Assembly: GCA_001599915.1 (NCBI GenBank)
Contig: BCIG01000008.1
Location: 62,001-126,000 of the forward strand
Direction: 5' to 3'
Origin: Symbiotaphrina buchneri
Taxonomy: Eukaryota; Ascomycota; Symbiotaphrinales; Symbiotaphrinaceae
Length of the DNA stretch: 64,000 nucleotides
Numbering within the stretch: position 1 is the stretch's first letter; each line of letters opens with the position of its first letter. The notes beneath the pieces were generated by a model. The model was not told the origin of the DNA and searched no databases. It saw only the letters and a program-made list of their open reading frames with translations. The position numbers were made by a program, and so were the translations under genes. This document shows, piece by piece, positions 41,835 through 52,462 of the stretch.

Positions 41835-44032
41835 ATGTACACAATCATGCGGCCGGCTCTGGCAATAGGATTCGTAGCTTTGTTTGCACGTGCAATACGT
41901 GCTTCATCCTCAGCTTCCAGCACTCCAACCTCGAATCTCACCGCCACTGGTCTAAGCCTTCCAAGCTCCAATGTCGTTTGTTAGTCCCCATCGTCGATAA
42001 CAGACATATGTATTTTCGGCTGAAGATAGTCGTGTGGTCCGCAGGTTTCGGCTCGGACAACTCTTGTTGTTATAACTCAACCTTGGGCTATCTGGACAGT
42101 TGCCTCTGGGAGGACGCCCAGATTTATAACTGGCTTATATCCCAGACATGGGATACGGGTTCATCGGCACCAAACTGGTTCGCGCAACTAATGAATGCAA
42201 GTATAGAGCGAGATTCCGGTGAACAGACTGTCCACTTACGGGTTTTCAGCGGTATGGCTGGAATAGCAATCTCCAGTGCGACCTCACCAACGGATGTGCG
42301 AACATCGGACTGGTAGGAGCAGGGAGCTCCGATCCGGATACAGTCAAGGCGTTTATTGCAGCCACCATAGTGAACAACTACATGATTTATCAGTATGCAA
42401 ACTATTACATGTTGACGAATACCATGAATGGCTGGTTGCAGGAGACCGGGACGTGAGTCATATCAATGTTGCTTGATTCTTTGAGACGTGCTGACCAGAG
42501 AAAACAAAATAGGTTGACAACAATCTGGAATGATCTGGTCCCTTCTTCTGCAAGTCCGGAAAGCGACACCGCACTTGTCTCTGATGGACTAGGTATCCTT
42601 GGAGCTTGCCTTGGTATTCTAGCCACAGTTCTCAGTGGTGGTGCAGCCAGTGCTGTTGCAGCTGGAGTCTTAGCTGGATCTCTCGCTGTGAGTCAATACA
42701 CGTCGTTTGTTTTCCACCCTCTAACAACCCCTCTACAAGGCTGGCGGGGGTATGGCAGAGTTGATTCAAGAAATGGGCGGCTCGTCTGTGGCCGGAAGTT
42801 TCATATCCATTGATCAGACCCGACAGTATTTCCAAACAGTGGAAAATACATGGGAAAATCAGATATCTTCGGTTGTCGATGAGTTCCTGACCAACAGCAC
42901 CTCGGCCGCGGACATTCTTGACGCAAACGGCCTAGGAAGCACATGGACTTCAATCAGCAGTACAGAGACTGACTTCTGGAATAACCCCCAAACATTTGAG
43001 GCATCCTTCTTGCGCATCATGAATCAGTATGCTTCCGTCAAGATTTGGCAAGCTCTGGGGATCTTCCTGCAGTAAGTGACATTTTAGCTGTATTCCCCGA
43101 ACACATGCTGACTCCAGGGAAGTTGGGAGACCGGATGTCCGAGTAGTGCACTAGGTGCGTCTCTCGAAGAGCTGATCATGCCTCTACTTACGCCATCTGC
43201 TTTATCTAGGACAGGACTATCCGTCACAAGATTGTTTCAGTTACACCGGGAGTAACGTGACCATATCACAGGCATATGTACGCAAGAGCACTGAATGGCG
43301 AGGGAATCATTATTAACACTCAATCCACAGATCTTCCCTGTCCATTATGTAGGCGACAGCTTGGGTCGAACACCACATTGGGTCCGCGAATACTCAAATT
43401 CCGTCAATTGGGACAACTGGAGCAGCAATAGCTCTGTCAACCTTACGCCTTGGCAGCGTGTATTCGTCGGCTCTTACTACTGCCAGACGATGCAAGGAGG
43501 CAATGCGTTCGTCCCAATCCCTGCTATATCCATCTCAGCTCGTTCAAACTGACTCGGAAAATCCAAGGTTCCCTGCAAGCCCATCCGCAGCGTATCCCGC
43601 CGCGCAAATCAATCTGCAGTTGCTCTTCGACAACACCACCGACGCCATGGACGTTCCCTGTTTCTTCAACCTGCCCATTTGCTTTGATTCGGGCGATGTC
43701 TGGAGCCAGGCCAGAAATTCTCCGCAAACTTGTATGCCGACAGCAAGACTACCAGCTGGATCTGTCGTAGGCTTACCCTTTTTTCTAGGTGTTACGGGCC
43801 ACGGAGGCAGTGATATCGTACCTCTCAATCAGCTTCTGAGTGGTCAAGCTCCATATTATAAACCGTACAAGAGCGACAACTTTGGCTTAGACAACTGGTG
43901 CGCAAGAACGCTCGGGGCGGTATCATTTGGTAGAGACACGTAAGAGATGTCCCGCCCTCTCGGCATTTTGTATAGTGAGATTGATGAACACTGATTTATC
44001 ATTGACGCAGGCTTGATTTGAACAAATGCTAG
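41835..44032 (+). CDS. Large secreted protein of unknown function, many introns
   Basis: Starts with a signal peptide (MYTIMRPALAIGFVALFARA). Short introns join pieces in frame, among them FGSDNSCCYNSTLGYLDSCL, RYGWNSNLQCDLTNGCANIG, WNDLVPSSASPESDTALVSD, WETGCPSSALGQDYPSQDCF, WSSNSSVNLTPWQRVFVGSY and DNWCARTLGAVSFG. The last exon gives LDLNKC and TAG at 44030-44032. Paired cysteines and several NxS/T sites suit an extracellular protein. A Gly/Ala-rich hydrophobic helix (LGACLGILATVLSGGAASAV, near 42600-42690) could insert in a membrane. Between about 43510 and 43580 the frame changes with no evident intron, so the model is uncertain there or the gene is damaged. Family not recognised; a domain of unknown function is likely. 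Confidence 0.6.
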
Positions 44033-45099
44033 TGTTGTTCTAGTATTTCATCCCGTCGATTGATTCAGCGAGCCAGCTCGACTGGGAGAACGATGAAAGC
44101 AAGGGGATCGGTTCTGGAGTATGTACATTTGACATGAGAAATATCTATGTATCTCTTCATGAATTCCCTCTAGCTTATGTTTGGCTATGTCCTCTAAGAA
44201 AATATCCTATCAATTCATTGTGCTCTACCCCTATCATGAATTGTTGTATGTTATATCGTAATCGGTAATGGCACGCCCCGATTTTGGTCACCACACGCCC
44301 TCTCATCTACTCGCATAGTATCATGTCTATTCGCAATCACATCTATCTATCGTATCTCATCTATCTGGTTAAACTTCAGAATTGACAAATCGATCAACTA
44401 AACATCTGATTCAGAATGACATATGTCAGATCTATCCGCATATCTGCGTCATATCGTATCTTATCAAGCTATATCAATCTTGTCAAATGACAGACTGATT
44501 GACCGATTGATTAATTATCCTATGACAATATCTTATATATATACCTTTGTCTATCTATCTGGTTTATCTCTGTGATGGATGGACTGCTTAACCCACCAAT
44601 TGATCAAGGATGTCATCTTATACCTGTTCATATATTTATCTGCATATCAAAGTGGGATTGATCTGCACAGTCCACCAAGTCGTCCTCTTTCTTGTATGAA
44701 AAGGTCGTACAGTTACCGAAAACAGGGGCGTGCCATTACCGATCACCATGTTCTATCCTGTCTGGAATTATTGGGGGTACCTTCGGCCTCGGCATTTCCC
44801 CGACGGATGCCGAACCCCCAAAATGGTCAGTAGCCGAAAACCCTGCTGCCGATCCCTCAACGACGATATATCGCTCCTAGTTCGGAACTATAGCAGCTGT
44901 TAATGCTCTAGCAGATGCGGAGTTCATTATAAGCCATAGCCCATACATAATTGTCTCGGACCTGCTGTTGTGGTTCGATAAATCACCAGTCGGGCGTGCA
45001 TTTGGCCGCGTTCCTACGCTGGCAATCAGAGGGGCCCAGTCAGCAAGAGGGCCCGCAGCGTTCACAGCCCCAATGACGCAGTATGGGCGTCGATGAAAG
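44033..45099. other. Intergenic with inverted-repeat element
   Basis: AT-rich and without a supported gene. ATCTATCT-like simple sequence near 44340-44570, inside the inverted-repeat element listed separately. Confidence 0.4.
44261..44743. repeat. 483-bp inverted-repeat element, candidate MITE
   Basis: Left end ATCGGTAATGGCACGCCCC (44261-44279) is repeated exactly in reverse at 44725-44743, and the match goes on with lower identity for some 14 bp inward. The interior is AT-rich and non-coding. No clear target-site duplication was found, so a mobile origin is likely but not proven. Confidence 0.6.
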
Positions 45100-46611
45100 A
45101 TGGACGCGGTAGATTCCACAGATCAAAACACTGTCAATACTCACCATGGCGCCTTGTCATCCCCAGAAGAGGCCTCCGATCCCAAAGACTCCCATCAAAC
45201 ACAACGCATCATCTCGCCGATGGAGCACTGCGCCGAAAGCTTAGGCGCGCACCTCCCAGACGCCGAAGAGGCAGAGGACTTCCCCGAGGGCGGGGTGCGG
45301 GCATGGTGTGTGGCGGCGGGTGCGTGGTGTGCGATGCTGCCGTGCTTCGGGTTATTGAATACCATGGGTGTGCTGCAGGCGTGGTTGGCGACGCATCAGC
45401 TGCGGCATTATTCGCAGGCGCAGATCGGCTGGATCTTCAGCGCGTTTACTTTTTTCTTTTATTTCTTTGGTGTGCAGGTTGGTGAGTCGTGCATATATCC
45501 GCGTGTCACGGTATGTTGGAGTGACGGGGATGCTGACAAGGGGCTGGCTATAGGTCCGATTTTTGATGCGCATGGCCTGAAGATGCTTCTTCTTCCAGGC
45601 TGCGTCGGACTTATTGCGACGATCTTCCTGTTCAGTGTTTCCACAGGTTTGTCTAGGCCGGTATATGTGGCTCTATGCATTTACTGACCACAGGTTCTAG
45701 AGTACTACCAGTTCTTCCTATCGTTCGGCGTCCTAGGTGGCCTCTCCTCCTCGCTGGTTTTCACACCCAGCATCGCCTCCGTAGGACACTGGTTCCTACT
45801 TCGACGCGGGCTAGCAACGGGCCTCGCCACCACAGCCGGCGGCTTCGGGGGCGTCATCTTCCCTCTCATCATCCTCCACCTCGCGCCCTCGATCGGCTTC
45901 CCATGGGCCATGCGCGTGATCGGCTTCATCTGTATCGGGATGTGCATTGCCGCCGTGCTCCTTCTAAAAACACGTCTCCCACCCAACAAGAAAGCCGGTG
46001 CCAGCATCGACCTGAAAGCACTGAAAGACAAGCGGTTCGCCATGACGGAGCTAGCCATCTGGCTCGTCGAGTTCGCCGTCTTCATCCCGCTGCAGTACAT
46101 CACGTCGTACGCGCTCAGCAAGGGCATGGACAGCCATCTGGCGTACGAGCTCATCGCGATCCTCAACGCCGGCTCTGTCCTGGGCCGCGGTCTGCCGGGC
46201 TACGTCGCCGACAAGTGGGGCCGCTTTAATGTCATGATCATCACCAGCCTTGTGTGTGCGCTGCTCACGCTGTGTCTGTGGCTCAATGCCGGCGCTGACT
46301 CGGCCGCCATTATTGGCTATGCTGTGTTGTTTGGGTTCTGGAGCGGGTCTGCTATCAGCTTGACGCCCGTGTGTGTGGCGCAGGTGTGCAAGACTGAGGA
46401 TTATGGCAAGAGGCATGGGACGACGTATTTCCTGGTCAGTTTTGGAACGTTGACTGGCATTCCGATTGCCGGTGAGATCTTGCAGTCCCAGGGCGGACAG
46501 GATTACCAGGGCTTGATTCTGTTTTCGGGTGTCACATATTTGGCCTCAGTGGTTGCCTTCATAGTCGCAAGGGGCTTTGCTGCCGGGTGGAGCTTGAAGA
46601 TCAAGTTCTGA
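45100..46611 (+). CDS. MFS transporter, monocarboxylate (MCT) type
   Basis: Membrane carrier of the fungal monocarboxylate-porter-like family. Three exons, with introns near 45482-45554 and 45647-45692. A hydrophilic N-terminus of about 60 residues ends in the family lead-in FPEGGVRAW before TM1. Further marks: FGVLGGLSSSLVFTPSIASV, FLLRRGLATGLATTAGGFGG (helices 4-5, conserved RRxxAxG), PLQYITSYAL in the second half, and ADKWGRFNV with GFWSGSAISL. The C-terminus is short. Same strand as the iron-type dehydrogenase 460 bp downstream; together with two oxygenases this looks like a small metabolic cluster with its own carrier. The substrate could be an organic acid, but family members also carry other small molecules. 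Confidence 0.88.
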
Positions 46612-47070
46612 GACTCGTTCGGCCGAAAGTAGATATAGGCCCCTTTCTAAGGCATGGAATTGCATATGTGAACGCAATATATGGTATGATAATGCGCAGC
46701 TTTCATTCTGCTCCATTAAGAAATGTGTCAGGAGGATCTCTCGGCAAGTGCTTCCCTAAGATGGCACCTGGCCAGAGAACACATCGAGCACATTCTGCAA
46801 TGCCCATGTCGCCGCGGCATCTACTTTCCTCTGCGCTTGCAGTACGGCCCGAGATCTTAGGCCACGGGCTACTACAAAAAAACAATCATTTAGTAATAAA
46901 AAATTCGTAGCCGTTGTCGGCCCGGGAACATCGGAAGCTTTCTCTCGCAAGCGAGTACGAAGGCTGACGTCAGGCCGGGAACATAGCACAGGCAGCGTAC
47001 AACTCATTAACACCACAGTCTCTTGCAAGCAGGCTCTAGCACATCAATTGATCAAACCGCACGTCAGATA
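46612..47070. other. Intergenic between MCT carrier and dehydrogenase
   Basis: 459 bp with no gene; holds the carrier 3' UTR and the promoter of the downstream gene. Confidence 0.45.
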
Positions 47071-48294
47071 ATGCATCGCCGTGTTCAGCAGCTCCCAATC
47101 CCCGAACGGAGTGGCTATGACGCCATCTTCGACGCCTCCTACCTGGACGACATCCCGCAGGAGCTCTCCAAATGGAACGCCCAGCGAGTCGTCCTCGTCG
47201 TCAGCGCATCTCTCGACTCCAAAACGGACAAGGTACGCGCCCTAGAGAACAAACTGGGTGATCTCGTGGTGGGCAAGAAGGCGGGCGTAGGCAGTCACAC
47301 GCCGTACGCAGATGTCATCGCTATCGCAAACCTCCTATACGAGAAAAACGCCGACGCACTCGTCAGCATCGGATCGAGCTCTTATAGCGACGGGTGCAAG
47401 GTGGCGCGACTGATGCACTCGACGCTGCAACCCGGGTTCGGCGAGGAGGACATGGAGGCGCTGGTCGACCAGCAGCGGGGAATCACCAGCGGCGACCGCG
47501 TTAAGCCGCCGACGGTGAAGCTGATCTGCGTGCCGACGAGCCTGAGCGCGAGCGAGTGGAACGCCATCAGCAGCGCGACGAACCGGAAGGGGAAGAAGCA
47601 GCACTTCGGGCACCCCAAGGGTGCGCCGGACTTGATCATACTAGATCCCGAGGTCGCGGCTACGGCGCCGGAGCAGCTGTGGTTGTCGAGCGGAGTGCGT
47701 GCTATAGATCACTGTGTCGAGACTATGTGCAACCCGCAGAGCCATGACGAGGTCAACGAGCACATGGAGAAGGGCCTGCGGGCGCTGCTGAAGGGGTTGA
47801 AGGAGTACAAGACGGGCCACCAGCGCGACGACAAGAGAGCGCTGCTGCAGGGCATTTCGGACTCGCAGGTCGGCGCGCGCGAGGCGATGATGGGCCTGGT
47901 GGTGTACAAGGTGGCGGTGGGAGCTAGCCATGCGATCGGGCATCAGATCGGCAGCGTGACAAATGTGATGCACGGCATCACGAGCTGCTTGATGTTGGCG
48001 CCCGTGCTGAAGTACACCAAGCACAAGAACCCGGAGGGGCAGAAGAGGGTGTTGAACATCTTCAATGAGGTGCTGGGATGGGATGAAAAGGAGGCCGGCG
48101 ATGCGGTGGCAAAGTTCGTGGATTTGCTTGGGTTGCCGACGAGGTTGTCGCAGGTGGGAGTCACAAAGGACGAGCAGATTGGACAGATCGCGGAACATAC
48201 GATGAGTGATGCTTTGATGGGCGGTGGTGTCAGTAAATATAAGCCACTGGACAGCAAGGAGCAGGTATTGGAGATTTTGAATATGGTAAGGTGA
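47071..48294 (+). CDS. Iron-type alcohol dehydrogenase family protein (maleylacetate-reductase-like)
   Basis: Intron-free, 407 residues from ATG at 47071; sequence upstream in the same frame lacks an ATG. NAD(P)H-dependent oxidoreductase of the dehydroquinate-synthase-like/iron-ADH fold. The N-terminal Rossmann-like half holds VVLVVSASLDSKTDKV and the nucleotide-binding VSIGSSSYSDGCKVARL; GSSS replaces the usual GGGS. PTVKLICVPTSLSASEWNAI matches the central motif of the family. Metal-site region: RAIDHCVET, then GASHAIGHQIGSVTNVMHGI, with His residues in the expected spacing. Closest by eye to the maleylacetate reductase/Fe-ADH group. Neighbours suggest a catabolic or biosynthetic cluster. 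Confidence 0.87.
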   Translation: MHRRVQQLPIPERSGYDAIFDASYLDDIPQELSKWNAQRVVLVVSASLDSKTDKVRALENKLGDLVVGKKAGVGSHTPYADVIAIANLLYEKNADALVSIGSSSYSDGCKVARLMHSTLQPGFGEEDMEALVDQQRGITSGDRVKPPTVKLICVPTSLSASEWNAISSATNRKGKKQHFGHPKGAPDLIILDPEVAATAPEQLWLSSGVRAIDHCVETMCNPQSHDEVNEHMEKGLRALLKGLKEYKTGHQRDDKRALLQGISDSQVGAREAMMGLVVYKVAVGASHAIGHQIGSVTNVMHGITSCLMLAPVLKYTKHKNPEGQKRVLNIFNEVLGWDEKEAGDAVAKFVDLLGLPTRLSQVGVTKDEQIGQIAEHTMSDALMGGGVSKYKPLDSKEQVLEILNMVR

Positions 48295-49171
48295 AAGAAC
48301 ATATGGCCATGATCATGGACAAGCTTCCATTTTGGTTCTTGACTCTTTTCACAGCAGCGATCAAATGGCCAATTCCGATAGTCAGACCAAGCCATTCATA
48401 ATCAAGAGGCTCGATATTCGAACTGCCCAGGCTGGTCGCGGTTTTTGCTGTTGCTTCTGCAAATGGGAGGTTATCAGACTGTCTGCAGATGCAAGACTAC
48501 CCCTCATTGACCGAGTTATAACCCTCGTTATATCTAATCAAGAATCATCGTAATTTGATATAGCTAACCAGATAGAGAAACTGATGCCTCCAATCTGATC
48601 AGGATTTTCAAGACCGAAGATCCAGATCAGACAATCAGCCAACTACAGGGATCAGCATCTGTGGGTCTAGAACGCATCCTAACCACTGAAGACTTCCATC
48701 TTACGTTCATCGCATCATCCATGGAACTTCTGGAAATGAAGAAGATGATTTTAGTCGAAAAGGGACTCGCCCGCTCCATTGGCTAGGCCTGGAAGCGCTG
48801 GCGGTGCGCTGCCTCCAGATTATTGGACCGCGGTGCGGGAGCTAGCGGCAAATGGCTGCTTAGGACTGAGCTTATCGTGATGATAAGGACTACAAAAGCC
48901 CCGCCACAGCCCTTCCTGTATCAGTCTTTCTTCATAACACCAATCTTGCAGTATCTATCAAATCAATTCTCTATTGTTCTCACGGCTCACCACATATTTA
49001 CTTGAGGACCCAGTGCTCAGCACTCGACAAGGATTCGTGACGGCTCTACCACATACGCCGTGCTCCTTCTTCATCCTTTATCATCTTGCGCATACAGCGG
49101 ACGAAGCTCTCCCCTCTCTGAAAAGTCCCTAACGTCCGCTGCCATCCCTCGAGGGAGACTAATCCTACAAG
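48295..49171. other. Intergenic, 0.9 kb
   Basis: No supported gene. Less GC-rich than its neighbours; the right end is the promoter of the 2OG oxygenase gene. Confidence 0.4.
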
Positions 49172-50185
49172 ATGGGCATCGACCAGACCGCCTTCCCTAT
49201 AATCGATATCTCCAAGATCGACGACCCCGACTCTCAGCTTCAAATCGCCAATGAAATCACCGACGCATGTAAACACTGGGGGTTCCTGCTGATCAAAGGC
49301 CACCCCATCCCGGCCGAGACGATCGAGGAAATGTTCTCTCTCAGCAAAACCTTCTTCTCACTCCCGGAATCCGAGAAAGAACCATGGCCCATCAAGGCCA
49401 ACAGCACAGGCTACGTCGGGTCCTTCAAGGACAAAAACAAAGACGACAAAATGTCCATGTGGTTCGGCGGCACCCCGGGCGCGCTGCAAGCGGGCCCCAA
49501 CGCCGACGCCCTGCCGCCATTCTGGAAGGGCTCAAACGCGCGGAAAGTCGAAGCCTTCAAAGACGAGTGCCACGCGCTGGTGCAGAAGCTGCTCGTGTGC
49601 TTCGCGCTGGCCATGGGCCTGCCGGACCGGAACTTCTTCGCCGCCGCGCACAAGGAGCACGTCGACCCGGGCTGCTCGCTGCGGATGCTGCTATACCCGG
49701 CGCGGGGGTCGGCGCCCGCGGCTGACGTCGGCAGCCGCATGGGCCAGCACACGGACAGCGGGTCCGTCACGCTGCTGTTCCAGCAGCAGCCCGGCCTGGA
49801 GGTGCTCTCGCCCAGCGGGGCGTGGGTCAAGGCGCCCATGTACGAGAACCATATCCTGGTGAACTTGGGTGATGCGCTGAGCTTCTGGAGCGGTGGCGCG
49901 CTTAAGGCGACGCTGCATCGTGTTACGTTCGAGGGCCTGCCGCATGATCGCGAGAGGCAGACGATGGCGTACTTTGGCTCGGCGAACCCGGATACGGTCC
50001 TCCAGCCGCTCGACCTGGAGAAGAAGATGGGCAAGTATCTGGCTAATGGCTTGGAGATCCAGCCTGGTATTACGGCCGGCGAGTATCTTGAGATGATCAT
50101 GCGGGATATCTATGGCACGGGCCCGAGTGGGGAGGGAAAGGGGAAGCCGGCCGAGGAGAAGCGACCTGCGGCTATTGCAGTGTAA
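49172..50185 (+). CDS. 2-oxoglutarate/Fe(II) dioxygenase, isopenicillin-N-synthase-like (1)
   Basis: Single exon, 337 residues, soluble. The N-terminal DIOX_N part has FPIIDISKI and CKHWGFLLIKGHPIPAETIE. The catalytic barrel has MGQHTDSGSVTLLFQQ (iron ligands H and D), the distal His in LKATLHRVTF, and Arg in RQTMAYFGSANPD for 2-oxoglutarate. The length and motif spacing match plant-type 2-ODD and IPNS relatives common in fungal metabolite clusters. The substrate is unknown. It is tail-to-tail with a second oxygenase of the same superfamily, and downstream of the Fe-ADH and MCT genes. Confidence 0.9.
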   Translation: MGIDQTAFPIIDISKIDDPDSQLQIANEITDACKHWGFLLIKGHPIPAETIEEMFSLSKTFFSLPESEKEPWPIKANSTGYVGSFKDKNKDDKMSMWFGGTPGALQAGPNADALPPFWKGSNARKVEAFKDECHALVQKLLVCFALAMGLPDRNFFAAAHKEHVDPGCSLRMLLYPARGSAPAADVGSRMGQHTDSGSVTLLFQQQPGLEVLSPSGAWVKAPMYENHILVNLGDALSFWSGGALKATLHRVTFEGLPHDRERQTMAYFGSANPDTVLQPLDLEKKMGKYLANGLEIQPGITAGEYLEMIMRDIYGTGPSGEGKGKPAEEKRPAAIAV

Positions 50186-50597
50186 ATCGTCATCTAGAAC
50201 TTAGCCAATATCAAAACTGCAAATTTTTAGCCTGCTTCGCCGCTACGTGTCCGCTAGCCTACGCCTTTTGGACCGTAGTCTTGGATTGGACATCGATCCT
50301 TGACCCCCCACATCGGATCTGTCTTCATGCGGTCTGAGTGTGCCGGCGTGCCACCAGCCCTTGCTTGGCCCGGCAGTGTACTGTTATCACAAACTCGTCA
50401 AGCACCCTGGACTATCATAATGACCTTCATGAGCCAAACAACATGTAGCTCGGATAGTGGTTCTCCTGTATATTCAGGGGCATATATATCGCTAAAGAAT
50501 TCCAAATGTTACAACCCAAATCAAACACCAAACAGGCACTGCCTTCTCCAGCTGTTGTTCCCACGCCTCCTTCTAAGTCCAACCTCGGCAGTCGGGA
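50186..50597. other. Convergent intergenic region between two oxygenases
   Basis: 412 bp of likely 3' UTR from both sides; nothing else seen. Confidence 0.45.
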
Positions 50598-51709
50598 CTA
50601 TGCCTTGACGGGCATCTTATAATTCTTCGCCGTGCGCATCGTCCTAAACTCGCCCGCATTGACCGTATCATACTTCCGCGCATGGCCCTCCTTAACCACC
50701 GGCACAATCATCGTATCCGGAGACGGATGGACAAAATACGCCATCGAGTACCTCGGCGGCAACAAATCCTCATCCTTCATAGTCGCCAGGACTTCGGCGG
50801 GCAGCTGCGGGGCCACAACACGATGTCTCGTGCTCCTCAACATATCATTGCTCATGAGCTGCAGCAGGTCCGCGACATTGATGACGCAGGTGCCCTCAAT
50901 GGACGTCGCGGGCACGAAATGCCCGTCGTGGAAGCGGTCGACTTCGAGCCCGCCGACGGAGTCTTGGAAGAGCAGCGTGCACAGCCCGTAGTCGCAGTGC
51001 GGGTTGATCCGGTAGTGCTCTTCTTGCTTGAGGGTTCCCAGGGAGACGGGCATGTAGTGCAGGATCCGCATTTGTGGGTCCGCCTGCTGGAGGCTGTCGG
51101 TGAAGAATTCGGGGTCGATCCCCATGACCATGGCCAGAGCGCGGAGGACTTCGATGGAGAGGGTGTAGCATTTCTAATGCAAAGAGAGCGTAAGCAGAAA
51201 TGACGGCGCAGTGCGATTAACGGTACGGCTTTTTGGGGATAATCGCACCTGATAGAAAGCGTCCATAAACTCTCGAAAGCCTTCTAGCTCGCCGGGCGCG
51301 GGACATAACTCGTTTTTGAACCGGCGGTGCTCATATGCTTCTTTGTGGCTGTGTCCACTGCTCTGCTCAGCGCCCTCGGCGGTGTACCCTTGGTTCACGG
51401 CTGGATCGATGAGTTTGTGCTTCAGCTTCTCCTCGAGAGGACGGTCGAAGTATTTCTTGCTCTATTGATCGCTGAGCATCAGCATCGCTGCGACGTGCCA
51501 TGTGGCTGGCCAGGAGCAGAATAGCAGGTGAAACTTACGTATGTAAACATCTCTTGGATCTCTTCTGTCGAGATGCCGAAGTCTTTCAGATACACCCAGC
51601 CATATGTGTGGAAGGCGTTGTACAGTTGTTGAGCGACTTCCCGGCGCCCTTCGGCCGTCCCCGCAAGGAAAGGGGCAAAGGATATGACGGGGAACGCTGT
51701 GGAGACCAT
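50598..51709 (-). CDS. 2-oxoglutarate/Fe(II) dioxygenase, isopenicillin-N-synthase-like (2)
   Basis: Three exons (51709 to about 51540, about 51464-51251, about 51173-50598). Start taken at MVSTAFPVISFAPFL, the first ATG. N-terminal DIOX_N text: YNAFHTYGWVYLKDFGISTE. Iron motif HCDYGLCTLLFQD, then GGLEVD, distal His in RSTRHRVVAP and co-substrate Arg in RYSMAYFVHPSPD. The two oxygenases in this window are only distantly alike, so they are not a recent tandem duplication. Substrate unknown; the cluster context suggests serial oxidation of one small molecule. Confidence 0.88.
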
Positions 51710-52194
51710 CTTGAAGGTTGATGCCTTATAGGACAAAGAACGACCGATGTTCTTTCCAATCAGATCACTAGGCGGTTAATAGGCTGTGGGTTCGCTTTGA
51801 GGATCAAGAATTGAATGTCAGAGCTGTGTTTGTGAGATATACCATCAAAGTCACAACTCACAATCGACGGCGATATCAATCAGGCGGGATAACCCGATCC
51901 GTAAGCAGCAAAATAGCCACTGAATATTAAGGCCGTCCCTGCTCAGGGCCGTCTTGTCATTGGTTAGGAGACAAAGGTGGGGATGAGGGGTGGCTTATCG
52001 CACTGATAAGCTGATCCTTCTCCGACGGAGCGCCGGACCTATCACAGCACACATCTTGGTAGAAATGCGGTTACCGGCCAAGCAAGGCGCAGCTATAGAG
52101 AGAGTTGGGAAAGAGGCAGGAGAGTCGGATCAATCGGCTTCTGCAGAAGGTTCGCAAACTGAAGCTTAAACCGTCAGGGTGCCATTATGGACTG

Positions 52195-52324
52195 TAAACC
52201 ATTAAGGAACCGTGAACCATCCAACAACCGTACCTAAACCGTCCAACAACCGTAAACCGTCCAAAAACCGTAAACCGTCCAAAAACCGTAAACCGTCCAG
52301 CAACCGTAAACCATCCAAAAACCG
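52195..52324 (+). repeat. 18-bp minisatellite, seven units
   Basis: Seven head-to-tail copies of TAAACCGTCCAAAAACCG. The third is 22 bp long because of an extra TACC-like insert, and the first two have diverged. The array ends in a partial TAAACCG. Confidence 0.93.
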
Positions 52325-52425
52325 TAAACCGATCGCTACGGCACTTGGTAGTTACAGTCCACCGTAGTACTCTTGTCTACAGCAGAAAATGGGCTAACTG
52401 GCAGGTACCGACGACTAGCGCGTCC

Positions 52426-52462
52426 GGGGGGTGGGACAAAAAAAAGTGTCCCACCCACCCCC
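52426..52462. repeat. G/C-rich hairpin with poly-A loop
   Basis: GGGGGGTGGGAC (52426-52437) pairs with GTCCCACCC-ACCCCC (52448-52462) around a 10-nt loop made mostly of A. It is followed by TGGTGTTGTTACCAA, which resembles the TGGTGTTGCTACCAA of the repeat at 63714-63879. Confidence 0.7.

Noticed and set aside
45093-45485. Frame overlapping the first exon of the MCT carrier
   Set aside because: Arg/Gly-rich shadow frame of the carrier, whose own frame has the family motifs.
49384-50100. Long open frames on both strands inside the first 2OG oxygenase
   Set aside because: Shadows caused by high GC at third codon positions of the oxygenase gene.
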